A stretch of 39,491 bases of DNA from Geodermatophilus obscurus. GTDB lineage: Bacteria; Actinomycetota; Actinomycetes; Mycobacteriales; Geodermatophilaceae. Where the stretch lies: contig NZ_FOWE01000016.1 in the NCBI RefSeq assembly GCF_900115395.1, positions 1 through 39,491 of the forward strand. Reading direction: 5' to 3'. The notes below the pieces were generated by a model. The model was not told the DNA's origin and did not search any database. It saw only the letters and a program-made list of their open reading frames with translations. Of the stretch, positions 15,813-28,712 are shown in pieces (the stretch's first letter is position 1; each line of letters begins with the position of its first letter). A program made the position numbers and the translations under genes.

Positions 15813-17449
15813 GCGCGGCGGGCCCGACCGTGTCCGGGCGCCGGGTGGCCCAGGGCGTGGCCGGGGCGGCGGCGCTCATCGCCGTCCTCACCGTGCTGGC
15901 CCGGCTCGCCGGGTTCGGCCGCACGCTGGTGTTCACCAACGCCGTCGGCACCGGCAGCACGGGCGACACCTACATCGCGGCCAACACCGTCCCGAACATC
16001 GTCTTCGAGGTGGTGGCGGGCGGCGCGCTGGCCTCGCTGGTGGTGCCGATGCTCGCCGGCGGGATCGCCACCGGCGACCGCGAGCAGGTCCGCCGCACCG
16101 CCTCGGCGCTGCTGGGCTGGACGCTGCTGGTGCTGGTCCCGCTCGCCGCGCTGGTGGCGCTGCTCGCCGAGCCGATCGCCCGGGTGCTGCTCGACGGCGG
16201 CACCGACGCCGAGGTGGCGCTGGCCGCCCGGTTCCTGCTCGTCTTCGCCCCCCAGGTCGTCCTCTACGGCCTGGGCATCGTGCTCACCGGCGTCCTGCAG
16301 GCGCACCGCCGCTTCGCCGGGCCGGCGATCGCGCCGCTGCTGTCCAGCGTCGTCGTCGCCGGCGCCTACGCGGTGTTCGCGCTGCTCGGCGGCGCCCGGT
16401 CGGCCGACGGCTTGTCGACGCCGGCCGAGCTGGTCCTGGGCGTCGGGACGACGCTCGGCGTGGTCGCCCTGACGCTGCCGCTGCTGCTGCCGCTGCGCCG
16501 CCTGGGCCTGCGGCTGCGCCCGGCGCTGCGGTTCCCGGTGGGCGCCGCGCCGCGGGTCCGCCGGCTCGCGCTGGCCGGGGTGCTCACCCTCGCCGGGCAG
16601 CAGCTGGTGGCCGCCGTGGCGATCCGGCTGGCCAGCGACGGGCCCGACGGCACCCAGGTGGTCTACACGGCCGGGCTGACGCTCTTCCTCGTCCCGTGGG
16701 CCGCCGTCGCGGTGCCGCTGGCCACCTCCGTCTACCCGCTGCTGGCCGAGCGGGCCGACACCGGCGACGACGCCGGCTACCGCCGCGCCCTGGCCCCGGT
16801 GACCGTGCTGGTGCTCGTGGCCACCCTCGGCGCCGCGGCGGTGCTCGCGGCCGTCGCCGGTCCGATGGCGCGGGTGTTCCTCCTCGCCGGCCCGGCCGAC
16901 GACGTCGCCGCGCTCCGCGACACCATCCTCGGCTTCGCGCCGGGCCTGGCCGGCTACGGCCTGGTCGCGGTGCTCACGCGGGCGCTGTACGCCCGCGGCC
17001 TGTGGAAGGCGCCCACCGCGTGCGTGCTCGGCGGCTGGCTGCTCGCCGTCGCGGCCGACGTCGTCCTGGCGCGGGCCCTGCCGCCGGCCGACCGGGCGCT
17101 CGCGCTGGCCGCGGGGCACAGCCTCGGCGTCACCGTCGCCGGCCTGGCGCTGCTCGCGGTCACCGCCCGGGTGGCCCCCGGCGGGCTGGCGGGCCTGGCG
17201 CGCTCCGGGCTGCCCGCGCTGCTGGCCGCGGCGGCCGGTACGGCGGCCGGGCTGGCCACCGCCCGCGCGCTGGGCGCCGACCCCGTGCCGGCCGGCTCCC
17301 TCCCCGGCGCGGTCGGGGCCGGGCTGCTGGCGGCGGCGGCCGTGACCGCCGTGGCGGGGGCGGTCATGATGGTCACGGCGCGCCGTCCCCTGCTCGCGGC
17401 GGTGCGCGCGCTGCGGACGCCCGGGGGGACGGAGGTGCACGGTGGCTGA
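15809..17449 (+). CDS. murJ: MurJ/MviN-family lipid flippase
   Basis: 546 aa polytopic protein of the MOP superfamily with about 14 membrane helices. The N-terminal half shows the MurJ pattern RLAGFGRTLVFTNAVGTGS and NTVPNIVFEVVAGGAL, with LYGLGIVLTGVLQAHRRF mid-protein. MurJ proteins flip lipid II; here the partners are a PNPT-like enzyme and a GT4, so the cargo may be another lipid-linked glycan. It lacks the large cytoplasmic extension of mycobacterial MviN (1184 aa). GTG 15809 overlaps the upstream stop. Whether this is the sole MurJ of the genome cannot be judged here. Confidence 0.9.
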   Translation: MSAAGPTVSGRRVAQGVAGAAALIAVLTVLARLAGFGRTLVFTNAVGTGSTGDTYIAANTVPNIVFEVVAGGALASLVVPMLAGGIATGDREQVRRTASALLGWTLLVLVPLAALVALLAEPIARVLLDGGTDAEVALAARFLLVFAPQVVLYGLGIVLTGVLQAHRRFAGPAIAPLLSSVVVAGAYAVFALLGGARSADGLSTPAELVLGVGTTLGVVALTLPLLLPLRRLGLRLRPALRFPVGAAPRVRRLALAGVLTLAGQQLVAAVAIRLASDGPDGTQVVYTAGLTLFLVPWAAVAVPLATSVYPLLAERADTGDDAGYRRALAPVTVLVLVATLGAAAVLAAVAGPMARVFLLAGPADDVAALRDTILGFAPGLAGYGLVAVLTRALYARGLWKAPTACVLGGWLLAVAADVVLARALPPADRALALAAGHSLGVTVAGLALLAVTARVAPGGLAGLARSGLPALLAAAAGTAAGLATARALGADPVPAGSLPGAVGAGLLAAAAVTAVAGAVMMVTARRPLLAAVRALRTPGGTEVHGG

Positions 17450-18604
17450 GCGGGTGGACCCCTCCTCCGGACGCCTGGCCGGCCGCCGCGTCGCCGAGGT
17501 GCTGGCCACCAGCACCGGCGGGGTGGGCACCCACCTGCGGTCGGTGCTGCCGGCGCTGGCCGCCGAGGGCGCCGCGGTCACCGTCTGCGGCCCGGCCGCC
17601 ACCGACGCCCTCTTCGGGTTCTCCGCCGCCGCTGCCTTCGTCCCCGTCGAGATCTCCGCCGGGCTCGACCCGGTCGCCGACGCCCGCGCCGTGGCCGCGC
17701 TGCGCCGCGCCGCCGCCGGCGCCGACCTGGTGCACGCCCACGGCCTGCGCGCCGGCCTCGTGGCCGCCGCCGCGGTGCGGCTCGGCCGCGGCGGGCCCCG
17801 CCGGCCGCTCGTCGTCACGCTGCACAACGCGCTGCCCGACCGCGCCGGGCCGCTGCGCCGGGTGCTCGCGAGCGCCGAGCGGGCCACCGTGCGCGCCGCC
17901 GACGTCGTGCTGGCCGCTTCCGGGGACCTCGCCGCCAACGCCCGGCGGCTGGGCGCCCGCGACGTGCGGGTCGCGCCGGTGTCGGCGCCCGCGCTGCCCG
18001 CGGCCACCCGGTCCCGCGCGGAGGTGCGCGCCGGCCTGGGCCTGGACACCGGTGCCGCCGACGGCCGGCCGCTGGTGCTCGCCGTCGGCCGGCTGCACCC
18101 GCAGAAGGGCTACGACGTCCTCCTCGACGCCGTCACGTCGTGGACCGGCGACCCGAGGCCCCTGGTGGCGATCGCGGGGGACGGGCCGCTGCACGACGAG
18201 CTCGACGCGCGGATCCGCGCCCAGCGGCTGCCGGTCACCCTCCTCGGCCGCCGCGACGACGTCGCCGACCTGCTCGCCGCCGCCGACCTGGTGGTGCTGC
18301 CCTCCCGGTGGGAGGCCCGCTCGCTGACCGCCCAGGAGGCGCTGCGCGCCGGCACGCCGCTGGTGGCCACCCGCACCGGCGGGCTGCCCGAGCTGCTCGG
18401 CGACGGCGCCCTGCTCGTCCCGCCGGGCGACGCCGCCGCGCTGGCCGGCGCGGTCACCGGGCTGCTCACCGACCCTGCCCGCGCCGCCGCCCTCGCCGCC
18501 GCCGGACGGGAGCAGGCCGCCGGCTGGCCCGACGAGGCGGCCACCGCCCGCACCCTGGCCGCCGTCTACCGCGAGCTGCTGGGCCCACCGGGGACCGGCG
18601 CCGC

Positions 18605-18608
<4 letters not shown>
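17442..18608 (+). CDS. Glycosyltransferase family 4 protein
   Basis: 388 aa, GT-B fold. The N-terminal acceptor domain starts RVAEVLATSTGGVGTHLRSV and includes DLVHAHGLRAG. The C-terminal donor domain has GRLHPQKGYDVLLDA, AGDGPL and the E-x7-E motif EARSLTAQE followed by GTPLVATRTGGLPELL. These are typical retaining GT4 enzymes using NDP-sugars. There is no signal peptide, so it acts on the cytosolic face. GTG 17442 has a ribosome site (GGACGGAGG) and overlaps murJ by 8 nt. It most likely extends the lipid-linked sugar made by the upstream PNPT. Confidence 0.92.
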
Positions 18609-22712
<4,104 letters not shown>

Positions 22713-22713
22713 G

Positions 22714-23313
22714 GTGACCGAGCCGGCCGCCGACGGCGACTACCGGGTCCTGGGCACCGAGACCCTCTACGAGGGCCGGGTCATCCGGCTGGTCAAGGAC
22801 ACCGTGGCCATGCCCGGTGGCGGGGACAGCGTCCGCGAGGTGGTCCGCCACCCCGGCGCGGTCGCCGTCGTCGCGCTCGACGACGAGGAGCGCGTCGTCC
22901 TGGTGCGCCAGTACCGGCACCCGGTCGGCGGCTACCTGTGGGAGCTGCCGGCGGGCCTGCGCGACGCCGAGGGCGAGGCCCCGCTGGCGACCGCGCAGCG
23001 CGAGCTGGCGGAGGAGGCGCTGCTGTCGGCGGAGCGCTGGTCGCTGCTCACGACCACGTTCAGCTCGCCCGGCTTCTGCGACGAGATGGTGCTGGTCTAC
23101 CTGGCCGAGGGGCTGTCCGACGTCGGCCGGCCCGAGGGGTTCACGGTGGAGCACGAGGAGCTCGACATGACCGTCGAGCGGGTGCCGCTGGCGCAGGCCG
23201 TGCAGCGCGTGTTCGACGGCGCGATCCGCAACTCCATCGCCGTCGTCGGGCTGCTCGCCGCCGCGCAGCACCGCGCCGTGGGGACGACGCTGCGCCCCGT
23301 CGACGCCACCTAG
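22714..23313 (+). CDS. Nudix hydrolase, ADP-ribose pyrophosphatase type (Rv1700-like)
   Basis: 199 aa, starting one base after the pyrG stop. The Nudix box runs from Gly81 to about 104 (GLRDAEGEAPLATAQRELAE, then EALL). The catalytic REL-x-EE is intact, but the conserved Gly after EE is Leu here and one extra residue lies before the first Glu. Flanking LVRQYRHPVGGYLWELPAG and TTTFSSPGFCDEMV match ADP-ribose pyrophosphatases, which split ADP-ribose to AMP and ribose-5-phosphate. The pyrG-Nudix-xerD order is the one seen in mycobacteria, except that here other genes separate it from xerD. Confidence 0.92.
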   Translation: MTEPAADGDYRVLGTETLYEGRVIRLVKDTVAMPGGGDSVREVVRHPGAVAVVALDDEERVVLVRQYRHPVGGYLWELPAGLRDAEGEAPLATAQRELAEEALLSAERWSLLTTTFSSPGFCDEMVLVYLAEGLSDVGRPEGFTVEHEELDMTVERVPLAQAVQRVFDGAIRNSIAVVGLLAAAQHRAVGTTLRPVDAT

Positions 23314-23316
23314 GCG

Positions 23317-23331
23317 CCCCCCCCCCCCCCC
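23317..23331. repeat. 15-base poly-C tract
   Basis: Fifteen consecutive C residues start 3 bases after the Nudix stop codon and directly abut the palindromic element at 23333. Such runs are prone to slippage in the cell and to length errors in sequencing. Confidence 0.9.
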
Positions 23332-23332
23332 G

Positions 23333-23398
23333 CGTCGAGATCACGGGATCTCGGCGGCCGGCCCGGCGTGTCCCCGCCGAGATCACGTGATCTCGACG
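23333..23398. repeat. Large palindromic intergenic repeat
   Basis: Two 25-bp arms (23333-23357 and 23374-23398) are reverse complements with one mismatch, around a 16-base loop. Each arm contains its own near-palindrome; the right one is a perfect GAGATCACGTGATCTC and the left differs by one base (GATCACGGGATC). It lies between the convergent Nudix and Fn3-like genes, so it could act as a two-way terminator, though no T-tract follows. The nested design resembles mobile REP/MITE-type elements. Confidence 0.85.
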
Positions 23399-23424
23399 GG
23401 GGAACGGGCGGGAGTGGGCCGGGG

Positions 23425-24129
23425 TCAGCCGACGACGACGGGGGAGCTCCAGCCGACCTGCACGTACTCGGTGACGCCGGTCGTGTCGTCGAGCAGCGCC
23501 TCCTCCAGCCAGAAGACGTAGGGCACGCCCCGCGTCAGGCCGGCGACGGTCGCGGTCACCTCGCCGCAGCCGGCGCGCTGGCCCACGGTCACCTGCGGCG
23601 GTGCCGGCTGCTCACCGGTGACCAGCTGCTGGCTGACCGCGGTGACCCGGTAGCCCTGCACCGCGGCCCGCCCGTCGGCCTGCCAGCTCACCGTCGCTGA
23701 CCCCGCGCCGGCCACCACGCCCGGCGGCACCTGCCGCGGGTTGCCGTACCCGCCGCACTCGGCCGGTGGCGGCGTGACCTCCAGCGGCCGGCCGCGGGGC
23801 ACCAGCGGGGTCGGCAGCTCGACCTCCAGCCGGCGCGGCACCGGCAGCGCGAGCACGGGGGTGTCGACCACGGGCTGGGGGACGGCGGCGGCCACCGGCG
23901 GGGCGTCGGCCACCCGCGCTGGCTCCGGGCCGTCGGCGGTGCCGGCGTTGCGGAACGGCGCCCAGGAGGCGCTGACCTCCGCGGTGACCTCCGCGGCGAG
24001 CTCGGTCGCCGGCGCCGACAGGACCACCAGCCCGACCGCGGCGGCCGCGATCACCCGGCCGGCGATCCCGCCGGCCGACGGTCCCCGCCTCCGCCGCGAC
24101 CTCACCGGCCGCCGCCCCGCTCGTCCCAC
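23425..24129 (-). CDS. Membrane-anchored fibronectin-III-like protein
   Basis: 234 aa from GTG 24129, chosen for its strong ribosome site (GGGAGG, 5 nt upstream) over the ATG at 24180. The start is basic (RSRRRRGPS), followed by one hydrophobic segment (VIAAAAVGLVVLSAPA, ~25-40) acting as signal or anchor. A Pro-rich linker leads to a single Fn3/Ig-like domain (~130-234; GSATVSWQADGRAAVQGYRV then YVFWLEEALL). Cysteines in PPAECGG and RAGCGEV may pair. Function is unknown; it is probably exported. It sits 60 bp after the membrane-protein gene on the same strand, so the two may be co-transcribed. Confidence 0.75.
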   Translation of the reverse strand: MGRAGRRPVRSRRRRGPSAGGIAGRVIAAAAVGLVVLSAPATELAAEVTAEVSASWAPFRNAGTADGPEPARVADAPPVAAAVPQPVVDTPVLALPVPRRLEVELPTPLVPRGRPLEVTPPPAECGGYGNPRQVPPGVVAGAGSATVSWQADGRAAVQGYRVTAVSQQLVTGEQPAPPQVTVGQRAGCGEVTATVAGLTRGVPYVFWLEEALLDDTTGVTEYVQVGWSSPVVVG

Positions 24130-24189
24130 CGACACCTCCCGGATCAGGAGTGGCATCGGCACCGGGGCCTCGCCGGTCAACCCGAGTCG

Positions 24190-24843
24190 TCAACCCGACA
24201 GCGGTGGCGTCGTGGCGCCCGACCCGGGGACGTCGGGAGCGGGCAGCCGCAGCCCCAGCCGGCCGGCCTCCAGCGCGGCCAGTGACCGCACCGCCTGCGG
24301 GTCGCCGGCCCGCCAGGCCGCGCCGGTGCCCGGCGGCAGGGCGGCCAGCCGGGGGAGCGGAGCGGTGGCCACTGCGCGGGCGGCGAGCAGGTCGAGGTCG
24401 GGCTGCGCGCTGCCGGTCAGCCGCGACACCGCCGTCGCCTCCCGCACCCAGCGCAGCCGCCAGGGCAGCCAGCGCACCAGCAGCCAGCCCACCGGCAGCA
24501 CCACCAGGACGACGGCGAGCACGGTCGCCAGCGTGCCGACGGCGTCCTGCGCGGCCTGCCCGGAGCCGCTGACCGAGCCCGCCGCGTCGCCGAGCGAGCC
24601 CAGCGGCTCGGCCAGCTCGTCGCCGACCACGGGCACGTCCTCGGCCGCCGACGCCGCCGAGCCCATGCTGTCGGCCACGGAGGCGCCGAGGTCCTCGACC
24701 GCCCGCCCGGGCTCGGCCAGCACCAGCACCGCCCGGTGCACCGTCCGGGCGACGAGCACCCACAGCACGGCCCACACGAGCACCCCGACGTCGGCCAGCA
24801 CCTGGACGAGCCGGACGTCGGGGCGGGCGGCGTACAGGCGCAT
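24190..24843 (-). CDS. Two-TM membrane protein of unknown function
   Basis: 217 aa from ATG 24843, which has a strong GGAGGAGG ribosome site; the upstream start at 24879 lacks one. Transmembrane helix 1 is about residues 12-32 ([20 protein letters not shown]) and helix 2 about 105-128 ([20 protein letters not shown]). An Ala/Ser/Gly-rich loop of ~70 residues lies between them. The C-terminal cytosolic part is Leu/Ala/Arg-rich. No named family is recognised. It is divergent from ald over 162 bp. Confidence 0.75.
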   Translation of the reverse strand: MRLYAARPDVRLVQVLADVGVLVWAVLWVLVARTVHRAVLVLAEPGRAVEDLGASVADSMGSAASAAEDVPVVGDELAEPLGSLGDAAGSVSGSGQAAQDAVGTLATVLAVVLVVLPVGWLLVRWLPWRLRWVREATAVSRLTGSAQPDLDLLAARAVATAPLPRLAALPPGTGAAWRAGDPQAVRSLAALEAGRLGLRLPAPDVPGSGATTPPLSG

Positions 24844-24919
24844 CCGGGTGGTCCTCCTCCGCGGGGGTGACCCGGTCATCGTCGGCGCTGCGCGGACTGG
24901 CGGCAGCGCGGACGCTGGC

Positions 24920-24925
24920 TAGGGT
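24920..24925 (+). promoter_or_regulatory. Candidate -10 element upstream of ald
   Basis: TAGGGT matches TANNNT and lies about 80 bp before the ald ATG in the divergent intergenic space. No convincing -35 was found. Confidence 0.3.
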
Positions 24926-25005
24926 CCGTCCGGGGGCCCGACCCGGGTACCCACCACAGGCTCGGGACCGACGATCTCGGCCCGGCCGCAGCGACAGGAG
25001 TGAGC

Positions 25006-26121
25006 ATGCACGTCGGGGTGCCGCGAGAGGTCAAGAACAGGGAGTACCGGGTCGCGTTGACACCGGCCGGGGTCACCGAGCTGACCCGCGCCGGTCACAC
25101 CGTCCTCGTCGAGCGCGGCGCGGGGGAGGGCTCCTCCATCCCCGACGGCGACTACACCGCCGCCGGCGCCCGCATCGTCGACAGCGCCGACGACGTCTGG
25201 GCCGACGCCGACCTGCTGCTGAAGGTCAAGGAGCCGATCGAGGAGGAGTACGGGCGGCTGCGCGCCGGGCAGACGCTGTTCACCTACCTGCACCTGGCCG
25301 CCTCCCGTGCCTGCACCGAGGCCCTGGTCGCCTCCGGCACCACCGCGATCGCCTACGAGACCGTGCAGACGGCGTCCGGCGCGCTGCCGCTGCTGGCGCC
25401 GATGAGCGAGGTCGCCGGGCGGATGGCACCGCAGGTCGGCGCGCACAGCCTCGAGCGGGCGCACGGCGGGCGCGGCGTGCTGCTGGGCGGGGTCTCCGGC
25501 GTCTACGCGGCCAAGGTCGTCGTCATCGGCGCCGGGGTGTCCGGCATGAACGCCGCCACCATCGCGCTGGGCATGCAGGCCGAGGTGGTCGTGCTCGACC
25601 GCGACGTCGACAAGCTGCGCGCGGCCGACAACATCTACCGCGGCCACCTGCAGACGGTGACCTCCAACGCCTACGAGGTCGAGCGGGCCGTCCTCGACGC
25701 CGACCTGGTGATCGGCGCGGTTCTCGTCCCCGGCGCGAAGGCCCCGACGCTGGTGAGCAACGACCTGGTGAAGCGGATGAAGCCGGGCTCGGTGCTCGTC
25801 GACATCGCCGTCGACCAGGGTGGCTGCTTCGAGGACAGCCGGCCCACGACACACGACGACCCGACCTTCCGCGTGCACGAGTCGGTGTTCTACTGCGTGG
25901 CGAACATGCCCGGCGCCGTCCCCAACACCTCCACGCACGCGCTGACCAACGTGACGCTGCCCTACGTCATGGCGCTGGCCGGGCAGGGGACGCGGGCGGC
26001 GGTCGACGCCGACCCGGCCCTGGCCCACGGCGTCAACGTCGTCGCCGGGAACGTGGTGCTGCCGGAGGTCGCCGAGGCGCACGGGATGACCGCCGTGCCG
26101 TGGGAGGAGGTCCTGCGCTGA
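25006..26121 (+). CDS. ald: Alanine dehydrogenase
   Basis: 371 aa, the exact length of M. tuberculosis Ald. It reversibly oxidises L-alanine to pyruvate and ammonia with NAD+, and many homologues also reduce glyoxylate. Active-site residues are in register with the Mtb enzyme: Lys75 (LKVKEP), His96 (YLHLA) and Asp270 (IAVDQGG). The Rossmann motif [12 protein letters not shown] lies near residue 174. ATG 25006 is preceded by AGGAG at 5 nt; the GTG at 25000 is a poorer alternative. It has been inserted between the Nudix gene and xerD relative to the mycobacterial order. Confidence 0.97.
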   Translation: MHVGVPREVKNREYRVALTPAGVTELTRAGHTVLVERGAGEGSSIPDGDYTAAGARIVDSADDVWADADLLLKVKEPIEEEYGRLRAGQTLFTYLHLAASRACTEALVASGTTAIAYETVQTASGALPLLAPMSEVAGRMAPQVGAHSLERAHGGRGVLLGGVSGVYAAKVVVIGAGVSGMNAATIALGMQAEVVVLDRDVDKLRAADNIYRGHLQTVTSNAYEVERAVLDADLVIGAVLVPGAKAPTLVSNDLVKRMKPGSVLVDIAVDQGGCFEDSRPTTHDDPTFRVHESVFYCVANMPGAVPNTSTHALTNVTLPYVMALAGQGTRAAVDADPALAHGVNVVAGNVVLPEVAEAHGMTAVPWEEVLR

Positions 26122-27080
26122 CCGCTGTCCTGTCGCCGGGGCCCGAGATCGAGCGGGTGGTCTCGGGCTACCTCGACCACCTCGCCGTCGAGCGCGGGCT
26201 GGCCGCCAACACCATCGCCTCCTACCGCCGCGACCTGCGCCGCTACGCCGCCTTCCTCGCCGGCGCCGGGGTGCGGGGGCTGGGGGAGGTGGCCGAGAGC
26301 GACGTCGCCGGGTTCCTCGCCGCGCTGCGCGCCGGGGACGACGAGCACCCCCCGCTGTCGGCGACGTCGGCCGCGCGCGCCGTCGTCGCCGTCCGCGGGC
26401 TGCACCGCTTCGCGCTGCTCGACGGCCTGGTGACCGGCGACGTGGCGGCCGAGGTGCGCCCGCCGGCGCCGGCGCGGCGGCTGCCCAAGGCGGTCCCCGT
26501 GGAGGCGGTGGTGGCGCTCATCGAGGCCGCGGGCGCGCTGGAGGGGCCGCGCGGGCTGCGCGACCGGGCGCTGCTGGAGGTCCTGTACGGCACCGGCGCA
26601 CGCATCTCCGAGGCCGTGGGCCTGGCCGTCGACGACCTCGACCGCGGTCAGTCGGTGGTGCGGCTGGCGGGCAAGGGCGGCAAGGAGCGGATCGTGCCGG
26701 TCGGCAGCTACGCGCTGCGCGCCGTGGAGGACTACCTGGTCCGGGCCCGCCCGGCACTGGCGGCGGCGGGGCGCAGCGGCGTCCGCGGCGGCCGGCTCTT
26801 CCTCAACGCCCGCGGCGGGCCGCTGTCGCGGCAGAGCGCGTGGGCGATCCTGCGGACGGCCGCCGAGCGCACCGGCGACGCCGCGCTGGCACGGTCGGTG
26901 TCGCCGCACACGCTGCGGCACTCCTTCGCCACCCACCTGCTCGACGGCGGCGCCGACGTCCGCGTGGTGCAGGAGCTGCTGGGCCACGCGTCGGTGACCA
27001 CGACGCAGGTCTACACGCTGGTGACCGTCGACAAGCTGCGGGAGGTGTACGCCGGGAGCCACCCGAGGGCCCTGTCCTGA
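26118..27080 (+). CDS. xerD: Tyrosine recombinase XerD
   Basis: 320 aa. It resolves chromosome dimers at dif. The core-binding domain begins [20 protein letters not shown]. The catalytic domain has Arg in [13 protein letters not shown], Lys in [18 protein letters not shown], the second His in [11 protein letters not shown] and Tyr in [10 protein letters not shown]. The start is uncertain: CTG 26118 overlaps the ald stop and has a perfectly placed GGAGGAGG (7 nt). GTG 26100 has no ribosome site. GTG 26157 would leave only four residues before YLDHL. Confidence 0.93.
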   Translation: MTAVLSPGPEIERVVSGYLDHLAVERGLAANTIASYRRDLRRYAAFLAGAGVRGLGEVAESDVAGFLAALRAGDDEHPPLSATSAARAVVAVRGLHRFALLDGLVTGDVAAEVRPPAPARRLPKAVPVEAVVALIEAAGALEGPRGLRDRALLEVLYGTGARISEAVGLAVDDLDRGQSVVRLAGKGGKERIVPVGSYALRAVEDYLVRARPALAAAGRSGVRGGRLFLNARGGPLSRQSAWAILRTAAERTGDAALARSVSPHTLRHSFATHLLDGGADVRVVQELLGHASVTTTQVYTLVTVDKLREVYAGSHPRALS

Positions 27081-27198
27081 CGAGCCGGTGCCGTTCCGGC
27101 TGGCAGTTCCTGCCCACGCCGACGCGTGATCAGGGTGGTGTCCGGGCGACTTCCGCCATGACCCGGCGTGTCCCGTGGATCGTCGCCGGTGACCTCCC

Positions 27199-27204
27199 TA
27201 CCGT
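27199..27204 (+). promoter_or_regulatory. Candidate -10 element upstream of parA
   Basis: TACCGT matches TANNNT, ~75 bp before the parA ATG in a 198-bp intergenic region after xerD that shows no gene. A clear -35 is not seen. Confidence 0.3.
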
Positions 27205-27278
27205 CGCAGAGGACCCGAGCGGACCGGGCCGGCCGACCGCGGCCGGCACCGCCGGGGTGCACGGAGGAGTGGCGACTC

Positions 27279-28184
27279 ATGGCGATCCGAGGGGACGTGG
27301 CCGGTCAGGCGCTCGCACTCCCGGCCGACGGCGGGGAGATGGGCGCGACGGCCTCGCGGCTGGACCCGGCACGCGCGCGTCAGCGCCGGCTGCCCGAGCC
27401 CCCGCCCCTCACCCAGCACGGGCCGGCCCGCGTCATCGCGATGTGCAACCAGAAGGGCGGCGTCGGCAAGACGACGTCGACGATCAACCTGGGTGCGGCG
27501 CTGGTGGAGTACGGCCGCCGGGTGCTGCTGGTCGACCTCGACCCGCAGGGCGCGCTGTCGGTCGGCCTGGGCGTGCCCGCCCAGCAGCTCGACCGCACCA
27601 TCTACAACGCCCTCATGGAGCGGCGCACCACGCTCGCCGACGTGCGGGTGGGCACCGACGTGCCGGGCCTGGACCTGGTGCCGAGCAACATCGACCTGTC
27701 GGCCGCCGAGGTGCAGCTGGTGAGCGAGGTGGCCCGCGAGCAGACGCTTCTGCGCGCGCTGGACTCCGTCCGCGAGGAGTACGACTACATCCTCATCGAC
27801 TGCCAGCCCTCGCTGGGCCTGCTCACGGTCAACGCCCTGACCGCCGCGCACGGCGTGGTCATCCCGCTGGAGTGCGAGTTCTTCTCCCTGCGCGGCGTCG
27901 CCCTGCTGGTCGACACGATCGACAAGGTCAAGGAGCGGCTCAACCCGGCACTGGAGATCGACGGCATCCTCGCCACGATGTACGACACCCGCACGGTGCA
28001 CTGCCGCGAGGTGTTCAGCCGCGTCGTCGAGGCCTTCGGCGACACCGTCTTCCGGACCGTCATCCAGCGCACGGTGCGCTTCCCGGAGACCACGGTCGCC
28101 GGGCAGCCGATCACCACCTGGGCGCCGACCTCCTCGGGTGCGGCCGCCTACCGCGACCTGGCGAAGGAGGTCATCGCGCTGTGA
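27279..28184 (+). CDS. ParA/Soj-family ATPase (Rv1708-like)
   Basis: 301 aa. The deviant Walker A KGGVGKT (residues 59-65; AMCNQKGGVGKTTSTINLGA) is followed by LLVDLDPQGALSVGLG and DYILIDCQPSLGLLTVNAL, all diagnostic for ParA/MinD-type ATPases. The first 50 residues are a variable leader. ATG 27279 follows GGAGGAG at ~9 nt. The syntenic Rv1708 is a second ParA-like protein distinct from the parAB locus near oriC. Here it is coupled to a ribbon-helix-helix protein and followed by scpAB, suggesting a role in chromosome organisation. Confidence 0.93.
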   Translation: MAIRGDVAGQALALPADGGEMGATASRLDPARARQRRLPEPPPLTQHGPARVIAMCNQKGGVGKTTSTINLGAALVEYGRRVLLVDLDPQGALSVGLGVPAQQLDRTIYNALMERRTTLADVRVGTDVPGLDLVPSNIDLSAAEVQLVSEVAREQTLLRALDSVREEYDYILIDCQPSLGLLTVNALTAAHGVVIPLECEFFSLRGVALLVDTIDKVKERLNPALEIDGILATMYDTRTVHCREVFSRVVEAFGDTVFRTVIQRTVRFPETTVAGQPITTWAPTSSGAAAYRDLAKEVIAL

Positions 28185-28675
28185 CACGGCGTCCCGTGCT
28201 CCCGGGCGCGGCCGAGCTGTTCCGCCGCACCGACACCCCGCCGGAGGCGGAGGTCACCGAGCTGCCCACGCTGTCGTCGGCGGCGGCCTCCCCGGCGCTG
28301 CGCTCGCGCCGCGCGGCCGCCGAGCCCGATCCCGACCCCGAGCAGCCGGCGCCGCTGACGCTGGTGCCCGGCGGCGCGCCGGCCGACCCGCTGGCCGCCT
28401 TCCGCGCCCCGGCCCCGCCCGCCCCCGGGGCGCGCACCCGCGGCAAGGCCGCCCGGGCCGCCGGCAACGGCCGCACCCGGCACGACGAGAAGATCACCGT
28501 CTACATCTCCGCCGACGACCTGTTGGCGCTGGAGAGCGCCCGGCTGTCGCTGCGCGCCGAGCACGGCCTGGCCGCCGACCGCGGCCGGATCGTCCGCGAG
28601 GCGGTCTCGGTCCTGCTGGCCGACCTCGCCGAGAACGGCGGCGACTCCGTGCTGGTCCGCCGCCTGCGCGGCTGA
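28181..28675 (+). CDS. Ribbon-helix-helix partner of the ParA-like ATPase
   Basis: 164 aa. Residues 1-100 are disordered and Pro/Ala-rich, with a basic GKAARAAGNGRTRHDEK before the folded end. Residues 104-149 (KITVYISADDLLALESARLS, then a helix ending in ADL) look like a ribbon-helix-helix DNA-binding domain. GTG 28181 overlaps the parA stop (GTGA). Small RHH proteins act as centromere-binding partners of ParA in plasmid systems; by analogy this may be the DNA adaptor, but no such function is shown. Confidence 0.8.
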   Translation: MTRRPVLPGAAELFRRTDTPPEAEVTELPTLSSAAASPALRSRRAAAEPDPDPEQPAPLTLVPGGAPADPLAAFRAPAPPAPGARTRGKAARAAGNGRTRHDEKITVYISADDLLALESARLSLRAEHGLAADRGRIVREAVSVLLADLAENGGDSVLVRRLRG

Positions 28676-28698
28676 CCCGGACTGTCGTACCCGGTCGC

Positions 28699-28704
28699 TA
28701 GCCT
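28699..28704 (+). promoter_or_regulatory. Candidate -10 element for leaderless scpA
   Basis: TAGCCT fits TANNNT and lies exactly 8 bases before GTG 28713, with pyrimidine-rich TGCTCTCC between, the same spacing as at pyrG. Confidence 0.35.
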
Positions 28705-28712
28705 TGCTCTCC

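Noticed and set aside
15242..18049. 935-codon minus-strand frame
   Set aside because: Antisense to the PNPT, murJ and GT4 genes; low-complexity Arg/Gly/Gln composition.
27081..27278. Riboswitch or small RNA upstream of parA
   Set aside because: No conserved riboswitch core or terminator-like stem was seen; only a possible -10 element.
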